A stretch of 64,000 nucleotides of DNA, taken from Sipunculus nudus. Taxonomy: Eukaryota > Annelida > Sipuncula > Golfingiida > Sipunculidae. Each line of letters starts with the position of its first letter. The stretch's first letter is position 1. Made by a program: the position numbers and the translations under genes. Location: positions 23,864,008 to 23,928,007 of the forward strand of contig CM049313.1 of assembly GCA_026874595.1 (NCBI GenBank), written 5' to 3'. Below, piece by piece: positions 36,008 to 47,810 of this stretch. The notes below the pieces were generated by a model that saw only the letters and a program-made list of their open reading frames with translations, did no database searches and had not been told where the DNA came from.

Positions 36008-36794
36008 CGGCAATACATCCAATATTATTTATAAGATATTCAAATATGAAATAAAAGATAAATTTTCGAATAGATTTTTAATTTTGAAATGAATCAACGA
36101 ATAAAAATTTTAATAAGGAAACAGCTGACATTTTGATTTTATTAACAAACAAAGAATCAATCGTCAGAAAAACCTCGTAATGGCTCGTATATTGATTTTA
36201 CATTTTTAAATTGGTCAAAAATTCAGAATATTTACCGTACTTAGGCTATACATGAAACTATAAAATTTCATGAAATGAGTAATGTACATGTATTTAGAAA
36301 TGAGATGAAAACATATATACATGACAAGTACAGCTTAGGCTTGGATATTGACGAATGTGGATATAATTAATTTTCATTACGTTATTTGTTAAGCTCATTT
36401 ACAGCTGTATTTTCTGAATATATGAAAAAGTTTATCTCATGATCTTTTAAAAAAAAAAAAATTAAAATGTACTAAGTGCTTGCTGTATAATGTATTCGCC
36501 TCATTTTATTCAACAAAACAAGTATTAACGGAACAAAAAATGACAGCTGATGTCAGCATGGTGAAGATAAAGATTCCATACTGGCGCGTTAACTTGTCGC
36601 CTATCAAATTTGTCCGCACCACGGAAATCGGGGAACAGCGACGTCGTTGTAAATTACTTACCAATATCTATTTCGGTTTCAGTCTTAATTGTCTTTGAGC
36701 AACTATCAGAGAGACCAGAAATTGAGATTATGCAGTCCAAAAGAGAAATAGTTGTTGCAGAAAATACAAACTTATGTTAACACAAATTATTGAA

Positions 36795-37390
36795 TGAATT
36801 CCTGTTCAAATAGGCAGATTACAGTTTAAATGGCCAGTGTACATAGCTCCAATATCAGATGAATTCCTGTTGGGTTGTGATGTATTAGATGCAATGGATA
36901 TGACTTTTACCAAAAAGCAAGGCCTACTTGTTATCAGAGAATGGTTGCCATGCACAGTATCCCGGCACTCTGATTTAATTGCTCAAGTGGCTCTCGCCAA
37001 CCAGTTAAGTTGCCTCACAACACAGAAGTAATTTTTCCGGGTACAATAACCTGTTCTTTGCCATTTTCTGCGGGATCGGCCTTTCTGGAACCATATACAG
37101 CAAGTAATCCAGATGTTCTGGTAGTCCTGGTTGGAGTGGATAATCCAGAAATATCAGTCCAAATAGCCAATTTGTCATCTGATGAGTTACAGATAGTTGA
37201 AGGTTACCAGTTATGCAAACTACACCCTACTGATGGACTTAATCCCCTAATCAAAGAGTGTCTGGCCATCATCTGGTCCTTGGCTTGTAATAGGGTGGAT
37301 CCTACCCTCAGGGAGACCATGAATTCTACAAAGACCCAGGTTTTAACAACCAATCTTTACCAGGGTCAAGTGAAAGTAAAATTTTAAACG
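36795..37390 (+). pseudogene. Ty3/Gypsy protease-region relic
   Basis: Reads VPVQIG-like IPVQIGRLQFKWPVYIAPIS then DEFLLGCDVLD, the C-terminal part of a Gypsy aspartic protease. After a frame change near 37010 it continues LPHNTEVIFPGTI, FLEPYTASNPDVLVV and IANLSSDELQIVEGYQL, the usual protease-to-reverse-transcriptase linker. It then passes directly to KECLAIIWSL, which resembles the RNase H segment, so reverse transcriptase appears deleted. The catalytic DSG/DTG is not present. From 37390 to 38050 the sequence stays moderately coding-like (VYAKLQHPPDPYVRQDFREL) but I cannot assign it; it may be displaced retroelement sequence. Confidence 0.65.
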
Positions 37391-38059
37391 TTACAGGAAG
37401 TAAAAGGGGAAATGAAGAAGGTTTACGCCAAACTGCAGCACCCCCCAGACCCATACGTGCGGCAGGATTTTCGTGAACTGTGTGAAACCGTGAAGGTTGT
37501 CAAGGTGACGTGCCAAAACCTAACCATGCCTGTGGAAGGCTTACAAGAGGGGATTTCCTCGCCAGCCAAATCATTAGTGGACGGCCAGAATGGGCTGGCT
37601 ATCCAGATGTTCGCCCAAGCCTTTAAGTAAACAACGATATAGAACCGCCGACGAATCTCGGTTGAATCAACAGCAGCTCGGAGCACAAGAACTCTCCCCA
37701 GGCACAGCAAGCCAGCCTTAGGCCTTGGATACCAGGAGGGGGAGTTCAATCACTTATGGGGCAGCTTTAACCCTAATCTTGATGCAACTCTTTTTCCAGA
37801 GAGCCTCCACGCAACAAGCACAATGACTAAACCTCAAGGGAGTCAGTGCAGTACCATGGCTAATGATTCCCACCGTGGAACAACCCAACCACACAAGAGA
37901 TGAACATAAAACGGGATCGCAGCGTAGCAAGTGATGGGGACAGTGAATCGACGCCGTAGAAACATAAGCGAGAATGGAGAGATGGGGAGAGGAAACATAC
38001 AGACCGATCAAACTACTGCCTCTTCCACTGGGGCAAAGTAGGCAGGAAGAGGAACTATC

Positions 38060-40070
38060 CCTATTATTGATATAAATACTGGATGGACTATAAATATAAT
38101 TAAAATAACAGAGGACTGATTTTGTACAAAACCTGCCTTATTTTAATACAGCCGAACTCTTAATATTTTACTGTCCCATTCAAATGAGAGGGAAAAAATA
38201 CACCGGAATCGTGGTAAGTGGAAGAAAGTTTCATAAAAAAGGTCTGTAATGTTAATGTAAATAACCTCCATTTCAGGGACGAAATGTTTTCCAGGGGGGG
38301 GGGGGGGTAGTGTTATAAAACTTGTTATAGATTATATATCAAGTTTTATAAACATAAATATAGATATATATATAGATTATATTTTATGAGTGTAGAGAGA
38401 CACAAAATCTAATTTCCCAAATGAAGAACTGGCTGTCAAGATTTCATATCATGGTGAATGAAGAACATATTAACATTTTTAACAAGACCAATAACTGTAT
38501 GACTGATATGTTGTTCCTTCTAATAAAGAGATACATATACACCTGTAAGTGTAATAATGCAAAACCGGTTTTCACTAGTTATAATTATATATTAAAAAGA
38601 ATTACAACACTCAGCAAAAAATTGCAGCAAAAATAGTAAAACTGCCTTTCATAGGAACAAATGGGGCACACTAAAAAAATTGTTTATATTGGCTGACAAT
38701 AACTGAAACTTACAATCCATCTTTAATGAAATTTCACCTGTGTGTAGATATGTTAAGCATGTTATGTCTATTAGCATGTAAATGTATGCTTTGTGTTTTT
38801 GGCTATGTAAACATGTATGTGTTACAAGAAAAAAAAACACAAAATATACGTCTTAGGGAAAGAAGGGACATTAACTGGGATCTATGGTAATATTTTGATG
38901 TCAGTAAAGGTAATGTGAACAACTATTCTTTATAGTTATAGCCGTTATCTAGGGAGTAATTTATTACAGTTTGTAATCTGACAGGCAATTTCAATTGCAT
39001 GTGTAAATACTAATATTATTATTATGGAACGTCAACACGTGTAACGGTCATGAACGACATCAGAAAAAGGTCCTACAGTCACTTTATTTGTGTCATGTTC
39101 ACAGCTTGTTAGCTGTACTAGTAGTACGTATTAATATTCCATGATAATTGTGCATTTTTACCATTCTACGAACAGCTGGACCATGGTAAAGATCGTCATT
39201 TGATAGCGCCAAACTGTTGTCAGTCGGGTCAGCCGGCGGGACTACTTCCTGCTTAGTGACATCGTGCAGTACCCGCGTAGTGGAATTGTGCGGCGTTTCC
39301 TGATTGACTGCTGGCCGCGCTGTTCAGGGAGCGATCCGCACTATATTACTAAAAACTCACATACTAGACTAAATATTTGTTAATTTTATATATAATCATT
39401 CTCCTTGTAAGAAATACTATGTTTCAGGAGCATTTAGAAGTGACGGTAATGTCTATATCGCTTGTCAGTGGAATGTTATTATAGGGATTATATGTGCCAA
39501 AAAAGAGCATATAAACAGACGGCGGCACTTTTAAAATCCTTCTGGTCTGTCCTTTCCTGACCTTCGGTCATTCCCGACCAGACAGCCATCTCCAACCGTC
39601 AAAATGTACGTATCGGCTTGGCAAATACATATTTTATTTAGCTAATAATTTTAACACTAAGTATTTTAGTATCTTGAACCGTGTACCTTAGCCAGTATAG
39701 TGACAGCTGATCGCGGCCCGTTTGTAAACATTGTGGGCCACGCAGCGGTTTTCAGTGCATGGGTGCTGTCCACAGTAGTCTTATTAAGTACTAACAGGGC
39801 GAATAGTCTATTCAATATAAAATATGATTCGGTTTTATGTAACACATCAGTCAAATCTCAAACTGGCACAACATTATTATGGGTATTCTGAATTATTAGT
39901 GTTTATAGAGCTTGTGGACCGTTTTGTCCACAGGGTGTGGACATTTGTCCAAGTTTTCCAGTAGGAATGAGTGGCCGAAACTTTTATTAGTGTTATCTGC
40001 CTCATTCTTTTAGCAATATTATCATTTTATTAAATTTATACCTAGTTAAGGATTTATTGCACACTGTACA
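38060..40070. other. Non-coding stretch
   Basis: Poly-G run near 38286-38298. Nothing else supported except a TATA-like promoter candidate near 39505, which I did not accept. Confidence 0.4.
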
Positions 40071-40073
40071 TAT

Positions 40074-40857
40074 CGTTACGGAACCTAATATAAACAGATC
40101 ACGTATGCGTGATGAACACAAATTCTGTAACGGGGATAAAACAAAAATCAGATTCTGTAACACTAGGCAGCGTGAAATGTCTAGGGGAATGAATAAAGAA
40201 GTCAGTGGTCCTTTGTTAACAAATAACTATAATTTATTCTTAAAACAACCCTAACACTACAGTACACCAAATCAAAACAATTATAAAGTAAAACAGCGGT
40301 ATAACAACAAATCAATACCATCACACAGACAAATAAATAATGTGCACAGTACCTGAATACCAACACCGTCACAACGATAAGTTCTTTAAATGTATACTCT
40401 CGGAGAATGACAGTCCCATGTAAAGCCCTTGTAACAATCCAGAAAGTAATCTGAAGTCCAAATGCATAAAATCCAGGAGAAACTCTGAAGAAAAATCTAT
40501 AATTGCCGCACACGTCGGATAAGGTCCCAGAAACTGACACACGCTCTTGCGTCCGCTGGAAAATCTTTTCTGCTCTCTGCCTCGGCCACAGCCCCTTTAT
40601 ATACTCTTCACCCCAAGCCGAGAATTTTCCACCTCTAGAACATTCGAAGAATAATACATTATACACGGTAAGCACGCGTCACAGGAAAAACAACGCTTTG
40701 TGTATCTCTACATACCAGGGTCATCACGTGACCTCGGCCAGGCGTGAAAACTCCTAGCTAGCATGACAACGAGAGTTCAACAAGTACGGATTAAACATAA
40801 AGGGCAACAAGCGGCCCGGCGAGGGCGTTACCATACCAGTTACGCCCGTGTCACACA
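40074..40857 (-). mobile_element. LTR (solo or relic), copy 2, Ty3/Gypsy-type, inverted
   Basis: On the minus strand it runs from TGTGTGACACGGGCGTAAC (40857) to GTTCCGTAACG (40074). It holds a TATA box GAGTATATAAAGGGGC near 40606-40591, the block AATTCTCGGCTTGGGGTG, AATAAA in AAGAATAAATTATAG, and CACGCTGCCTAGTGTTACAG. Better preserved than copy 1. A 157-codon minus-strand frame (40675-40202) spans its 3' half but has no known domain. I could not find a clear target-site duplication or a partner LTR in the same orientation. Confidence 0.7.
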
Positions 40858-41030
40858 ATGAAAAGAGCACCTGTAACAATATATACTCACCAATGAGTCG
40901 GGTGTTAAATATTTGTGCATAACATGTAAATATATGTAAATATGTTGTTTTGAAGAATTTTAAATCTTACTGAATCTTCTTATCTTTAAGTTGAGTGTGC
41001 ATGTGTGATAAGCATGAGTGAATTGAATCC

Positions 41031-41046
41031 CCCCCCCCCCCCCCCA
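41031..41046. repeat. Poly-C tract
   Basis: Run of about 16 C. Confidence 0.9.
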
Positions 41047-41150
41047 CAGATATGTAAACCAATTCCACCCAAAACACTTTTAAATCAAATAAATTATTGC
41101 TACTTAGAATTTTACTTGACACTGGTGAACTTAATCCCCTTATTACTACA

Positions 41151-41205
41151 ATAAATGTAACAGCAGTATGGTCCTAGTAATAAATGTAACAGCAGTATGG
41201 TCCTA
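41151..41205. repeat. 29-bp tandem duplication
   Basis: ATAAATGTAACAGCAGTATG followed by GTCCTA occurs twice, offset by 29 bases. Confidence 0.92.
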
Positions 41206-41517
41206 TCTCAAACCAGGCTTCCCGCGACACATTTTTTTTTATTTTAAAGATAGTGAAATTGAATTGGTAAATCCCCTTGAGCTCTTGGATGTCTTTGGGT
41301 TGGAACAAGATATTAACCGCCTGTGAAACAAAAGAAAGGTATTAAAAGGTTTACTGTGATAATCTACAAGCCTGTGAATGAATGTCTAACCCTCCCTAAA
41401 TGTAAGTGATTTAAATGTATTTAAATTATATTACTTTATATATGTATGTGTAATGGTTACTGTTTATTAAATACATGTACCTTTTCACCACTTGTGTATT
41501 TCCGCTGTCAGTGTACC

Positions 41518-42458
41518 AGACTGGTACCCTGCTCTATTATGGCCCTCGGCCAAGCATAGAGACAGGCGTACAACGCCATCTTAAGTACTCCCGGTTGCAA
41601 CTCCTGACTTACCTGTAGATGGGGCTGAAAGGAGTACTCGAGTCCGGGTAATACTTTCCGAGTACTCGAGTCCAAAATTTGGACTCGAGTACTCGTGTAT
41701 GTACATGTTAGCATGCATATTTGAATATTACTGCAAATTTACGGACAGTCTGTAGGCCTATTTATTCATTATCATAGCCTGGCATATGGCTCTAAACATA
41801 TGCTAGTCAAATTAACACAGGTCTTGTTATGACATATATCTGTTTCTCCGTTGGGATAAAGTTAAATCGTCACGAAGACAAATATATGCATATTTTGCAT
41901 CGGAAAACAGATGTCCGTTTTATCTTACAGCGTTGCCATGGTAACCAGTACTCGAGTCCGAGTCGGATAATGCCTATCGAGTACAAAAATTTGTAACCGT
42001 TTCAGCCCTACCAGTAGACTTGTTCCAACTCCATTATGTACCCTCATACCGGTTGTCATGGACGTTCACGCGATCCTGGTTGATAATCCATGAAGATTTT
42101 TTTTTATAAAAAAAACTTTTTTTTTGGTTATTTCTAGTTTTTAAATATTGAAGAATGAGTTGTTGCACAGAAATTGAATGATGGATGTATAGATAATACG
42201 ATACACTGGATCTTTGATATTCCACTGTGCGTAGCAGTGATTTATCATTAATATCTATTAATCTAATCATTAATGTCACACGTAATGTACAGCTAACTTT
42301 TAGTAACTTCTCTGAGCAATCGAAATGCTAATTTTTATCATATATAATACATACTGGAGTTGGAACCAGTCTGCCGGGAGTACATAAGATGGCGTTGTAC
42401 GCCCGTCTCTATGATTGGCCTAGAGCAGCGGTGCAACAATAGAGCGGGGTACCAGTCT
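41518..42458. mobile_element. Inverted-repeat element (~0.94 kb), DNA-transposon or foldback type
   Basis: Left arm 41518-41594 and right arm 42373-42458 are inverted copies of roughly 80 bp: AGACTGGTACCC, GCTCTATT, CATAGAGAC.GGCGTACAAC and GCCATCTTA.GTACTCCCGG appear in both orientations. The interior is taken up in part by a second, nested element. No transposase is encoded. I could not settle the flanking duplication. Confidence 0.75.
41620..42010. mobile_element. hAT-like MITE (391 bp) with a long central palindrome
   Basis: Ends are TGGGGCTGAAA and TTTCAGCCCTA, of the TAGGGCTGAAA type seen in hAT-derived MITEs. The 8-base flanks CCTGTAGA (41612-41619) and CCAGTAGA (42011-42018) match at seven positions, fitting the 8-bp hAT target duplication. 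Inside, 41659-41695 is a palindrome with perfect 15-bp arms (CGAGTACTCGAGTCC / GGACTCGAGTACTCG). Non-coding. Confidence 0.75.
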
Positions 42459-42469
42459 ATCAGTATCCA

Positions 42470-43400
42470 TGTTGATGCCGCGCGGTGCATTATTGGAGTC
42501 AGATTTTGACTCCAACAATCCCTAGACAGCAGTGTCGTACTCTTGAGAGTCCGAGTCTGCGCAGTGTGACCAAACAGCTGTCGCGTGAATTATGACGTCA
42601 CAGACAACATTGACGTCACGGCGTGCGACGTTTCCAAGAAAGGTGACAGTAAGTGAATGTTTACGGGGGAACTTGACACTTTACTGGCGCCCCCTACTGA
42701 TGACACTGCAAACGAAAAATATCTGGTTTAATTATAATGTCATGAGGCTACATATTTTGCCATTTGTGACTTTTGTTGTCATGAAAACGTCATCGCTTCA
42801 GGGCATCATTTGAGAAAAGTAACTAGAATGAACAATCAATGTTGGAATACTCAGTGTTACAGCTTTATTTAATTATTTTTTAAATAGTACCACATTTTTA
42901 CATAGAAATTTTTAAACAGAATATCATCAGAAGAGGCACAAGTGCAGGAATATACCAACGGCTATCTTGTCAACTGTCAGTTTTGACACTTGCAAGTAGA
43001 TGACTAAAAAGTGCATTAATAACACATATAATTGTAAGTGACACTGGTGGTGTAATTATGAAGAGATAATCAGTATATACCCATAGTTTTTAGTGCTAAT
43101 ATTTATATTTCTTTTTATATGGGCATCTTAAAATCTGATCAGACGTCAGAAGCCATTTATGTGTGGACTTGCTTTCTGTCTCACAAACACCAGCGCCACC
43201 TTTGGGGGATTTTCTAAACTAATAATCACTAAAATTTTCATATTTTGGCCTAATATTTCAAAATCTAACCCATTGACACACACATTTTTGTATTTAATAA
43301 GATTGATATTTAATTTTGCATGTTTATTTAGAATATTATGAAAAATACATTGGTCAATGTTCTAAAATATGTAACTTTTGTTTCCCCCTTAGTTATAATA
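42470..43400. other. Non-coding stretch
   Basis: A CpG-rich piece near 42570-42640; no gene recognised. Confidence 0.4.
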
Positions 43401-43408
43401 TCATATAA

Positions 43409-46400
43409 CAAGTGACCCATGGGTCATGACGCTCAGCTGACTGGGAAGAGATTCACAAAAGGAAATTTTATCATCAACATGGTAGATACCCATTCAACTG
43501 AAGCATCAAACAGATTAACCAACAGGCCAAGATTTAGTCTATATTTATATATCTGAAAAATAGAGAAAAAATGTGTAAACTTTAAAAACTAGAATACGGG
43601 TAGCCGACAAGTGACTACGTGTATCTGCCAAAATCAGAGTGAAGCGAGGCATGGATTGAGTGGCAAGGGGAAACAGAGGGAGGTATGTTGCATATTAGCA
43701 TGGATGTCTGCAGCCTAAATGTGTATGTAGGTTGTGCAACCTACCACAAATCCAGAAAGCTGTCCAAGTTGTATACATATGCAAAATTTTAGGCAGAAAA
43801 GTCAAACCACTACATGGATATGAGTGATTTTAGCCCACGGCAGACAAACAGACAGACGCTGTGCAAAAATGGTTGCAGTTTTGTGTATGATAAAGACCTA
43901 TGTGAGATCTAAACACAAGCACAATTTTGGCCCAATCTGTCAAATGGTTCCTGAGATATTAGCTTGGATGTGTGCAGCGTTAACTAGAATGTAGGTGGCG
44001 CCACCTGTCATAAAATCAAGAAAGCTATCCAGGATGTATAAACCTGCAAAATTTTAGGCAGTTATGTCAAACCACTACAGAGAAATAAGTGATTTTAGGC
44101 CACGGCAGACCAACAGACAGACGCTGTGCAAAATGTGCAAAAATGGTTGCAGGTGGCCCCTCCAGTTTTGTGTATGATAAAGACCTATGTGAGATCTATA
44201 CACATGCAAAATTTTGGCCCAATCGTTCAAACGGTTCCCGAGATATGAGCTTGGATGTCTGCAGCATAAACTAGAATAAAGGTGGTGCCACCTGTCATAA
44301 AATCAAGAAAGCTATCCAGGATGTATAAAACTGCAAAATTTTAGGCAGATATGTCAAACCACTGCCGAGATATGAGTGACATTATTGCACGGCAGACAAA
44401 CAGACAGACGCTGTGCAAAAATGGTTGCAGGTGGCGCCACCAGTTTAGCGTATGATAAAGAGCTATGTTAGATCTATATACATGCAAAATTTTGGCCCGA
44501 TCGGTCAAACGGTTCCCGAAATATGAGCTTGGATGTCATCAGCGTAAATGAGAATGTAGGTGGCGCCACCTGTCATAAAATCAAGAAAGCTATCCAGGAT
44601 GTATACGCATGCCGAATTTCAGGTGAATTAGTCAATTCACTGCAGAGATATGAGTGATTTTAACCAAAGGCAGATGAACAGATGGACACTGTGCAAACAT
44701 GGTTACAGGTGGCGCCACCATTTTTTTGTGTATGTTAAAGAGCTATCCAAGGGCTACATTAATATAAATTTTATTTCCTGATCAGTCAAACGGTTCCCGA
44801 GATATGAGCTTGGAAAGCTGATAAAATCAAGTCCCAGAGGAGCTCTCTGGAAACGAACGCGGCAACGGCGGAGGAACCCGGTCAAAAACATAGTATCCAC
44901 AAAACTTCGTTTTGGCGGGTACAAAAATACAGGTGGCTCCACCAGTCTGCAGAAACTAATAAAAACACTTACAAACATCAATATCCATGCAAAGAATCAT
45001 GGTGATCTCCCCATTAGTTGTTCAGATACTTCAGCTTTTGTATCAAATTGTCCATTATTCTGAGGGATACTTCGGAGTCCTAGAGCTTGAAGGATATGGG
45101 TAACAGAGACCTAATTTTAAGTTTCCACAGGCACTTTTCATGGGCCTTCTTGCATGACAAGAATGAAGATTCTAGGTCCAGTTGTTGCGATTTGTACCCT
45201 GTTGACAGATAACCACATCTTTAAACGTCTCAAAAAAAGAGAAAAAAAAATCGTAAAAATTTGAAAAAAATAGAGGTGGCGCACCCAGTCTGCAGAAACT
45301 GATGGAACAGGTCATGATCAATATGTATGCCGAAAATCATGACCATCAGTGTTGTAGTTATTGAGATACTGCAGTTTTTGTATCAAATTTTCCATTATTC
45401 TGGGGGGTAATTTGGAGCCATACAGCTTAAAGAATATGGGTAACAGAGACCTAATTTCAGGTTTCCATGGAGACTTTTCATGGGTCTCCCTGTGTGTCAA
45501 GAATGAAGATTCTAGGTCCAGTTTTAAGGTCTGTTAACAGATGTTCATAAATTTAAAGGTCTCAAAAATGGAGAAAAAAATTCGTAAAAAAACCCGAACA
45601 AATACAGGTGGTGCCGCCAGTCTGTAGAAACTGATGAAACACTCCATGATCAATATCCATGAAAACAATTATGGTGATCTCTGCATTAGTTGTTCAGATA
45701 CTTGTATCAAATTTTCCATTATTCTGAGCTGTACTTTGGAGTGCCATAGCTCAAAGGATATGGGTAACAGAGACCTAATTTCAGGTGTCCATGGAGACTT
45801 ATCATGGGTCTCCCTGTGTGTCAACAATGAAGGTTCTAGGTCCAGTCCTTACGATTTGTACCCTGTTGACAGATAACTACATCCTGAAATGTCTCGAAAA
45901 TAGAGAAAAAAAAATTGTGAAAATTTGAAAAAATACAGGTGGCACCACCAGTCTGCAGGTACTGATGAAACACCTCTTGATCAATATGTATGCCAAAAAT
46001 CATGACCATCAGTGTTGTAGTTATTGAGATGTAGCAGTTTGTTTGTATCAAATTTTCCATTATTCTTGGGGGTACTTTGGGGCCCCATAGCTCAAAGGAT
46101 ATGGGTAACAGAGACCTTATTTCAGGTTTCCATGCAGACTTTTTATGGACCTCTCAGTGTGTCAAGAATGAAGATTCTAGGTCCAGTCTTTATGATTTGT
46201 GCCCTGTTAACAGCTGTTCACATTTTTAAATTCGTAAAAAATCGAAAAATTCAGGTGGCGCCACCAGTCTGCAGGAAGTGATGGAACATCTCATGATCAA
46301 TACGTATGCCAATAACATGACCATCAGTCAAGTAGTAAATGAGATATTGAAGTTTTTGTATGAAATTTTTGACTTTTCTGGGGGGTACTTTGGGGCCCCA

Positions 46401-47260
46401 TAGCTCAAAGGATATGGGCAACAGAGATCTAATTTATGGTTTCCACGGAGACTTTTAATAGGTTTCTCAGTGTGTCGAGAATGAAGATTCTAGGTCCAGC
46501 GGTTACGATTTGTGCCACGTTAACAGATTACAGCATCTTTAAACGTCTCAAAAATAGAGGGAAAAATTGTAAAAAAATCGAAAAATACAGGTGGCGCCAC
46601 CAGTCTGCAGGAACTTATGGAACATCTCATGATCAATATGTATGCCAAAAATCATGACCATCAGTGTTGTAGTTATTGAGATATTGAAGTTTTTGTATGA
46701 AATTTTTTACTATTCTGGGGGGTACTTTGGGGCCCCATAGCTCAAAGGATATGGGTAACAGAGACCTAATTTCTGGTTTCCAAGGAGATTTTTCATGGAC
46801 CTCTCAGTGTATCAAGAATTAAGATTCTAGGTCTAGGCTTAACGATTTGTGCCTTGTTAACAGATGTTCACATTTTTAAAGGTCTCAAAAATAGAGAAAA
46901 AAATTTGTAAAAAATCGAAAAATACAGGTGGCGCCACCAGTCTGCAGGAAGTGATGGAACATCTCATGATCAATATGTATGCCAAAAATCATGACCATCA
47001 GTCAAGTAGTTAATGAGATATTGAAGTTTTTGTATGAAATTTTTGACTTTTCTGGGGGGTAATTTGGGGCCCCATAGCTCGAAGGATATGGGTAACAGAG
47101 ACCTAATTTCTGGTTTTCAAGGAGATTTTTCATGGACCTCTCAGAATCCCAAGTTACAAGGTTCTAGGTTCAGCGGTTACGATTTGTGCCTGGTTAACGG
47201 ACGGACAGACGGACAAAGAGTGATCGCTATAGCTCAGATGACTTTCAGTCAGCTGAGCTA
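43409..47260 (-). mobile_element. Helentron-like array element, family 2, copy C (largest, composite arrays)
   Basis: Read on the minus strand it starts near 47260 with arms AGCTCAGCTGACTG..GTCATCTGAGCT, the box CTATAGCGATCAC, and GTCC repeats (47200-47215). Two arrays follow: about seven units of 320-340 bp (GATATGGGTAACAGAGACC near 45093, 45437, 45758, 46099, 46417, 46757 and 47088), then about four units near 290 bp (43.7-44.8 kb, AAATCAAGAAAGCTATCCAGG). The end has the SIR partner CTCAGCTGACT (43432-43442; mate at 47247-47257), a perfect 14-bp palindrome TGACCCATGGGTCA (43413-43426) and CTTG (43409-43412) followed by T. Nearly every unit carries GGTGGCGCCACC. Open frames inside are by-products. 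Confidence 0.8.
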
Positions 47261-47599
47261 AAAACCCACCACAAGTGTCCATTTTCAACCTCATATACTG
47301 CAAAAATAAGCACATTGACCCCCAAATTTTATTTCATAATTTTACTAAGTATGCCTTGTAGATATCATGTGCAAAATATCTAAGAAATTCCATTAGTAGT
47401 TTAAAGTGTCATGTTCCCCTTAACATATAGTCATGGATGTTGATCGTTGTTTATATATGAGGCAGCAGTATCGCTAAGCCCAGGGGTGGTTTCCAGGAAC
47501 AATTAATATTGATTAACATCCAACATTCCAAGGTTACCATCTCGAGATATTTTTCTTTTAGTACCATCTCCCGCGCAGGCTTTGCTCCCCAATTCGGAC

Positions 47600-47810
47600 G
47601 CTTTCTCAGCGAACCTGTGAGCTTATGCGATGGTGTGATGTCGTCCGTTCGTCGACGTCAGTTAACCCATACTGCCTCAAAAACGGTAGGACACCCAAGA
47701 TCACTAATGAGGCGCAAACGGACAGAAAAACTGACCCCCAAAAAATTGTTTGGGTACAGCCATTACCTTTTGAGTAAAGATACCCTATAACCCTAGGTAC
47801 TATTTGGCAA
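47600..47810 (+). mobile_element. Family-3 element left end (truncated)
   Basis: AGCGAACCTGTGAGCTTATG and CGATGGTGTGATGTCGTCCG repeat the start of the element at 31127. The text then diverges and no array or right end follows, so it is a 5' fragment. Confidence 0.6.

Noticed and set aside
39505-39605. TATA-like CATATAAACAG with a pyrimidine-rich leader and ATG, resembling a first exon
   Set aside because: The frame closes soon after the ATG, the possible donor would split the start codon, and no following exon was found.
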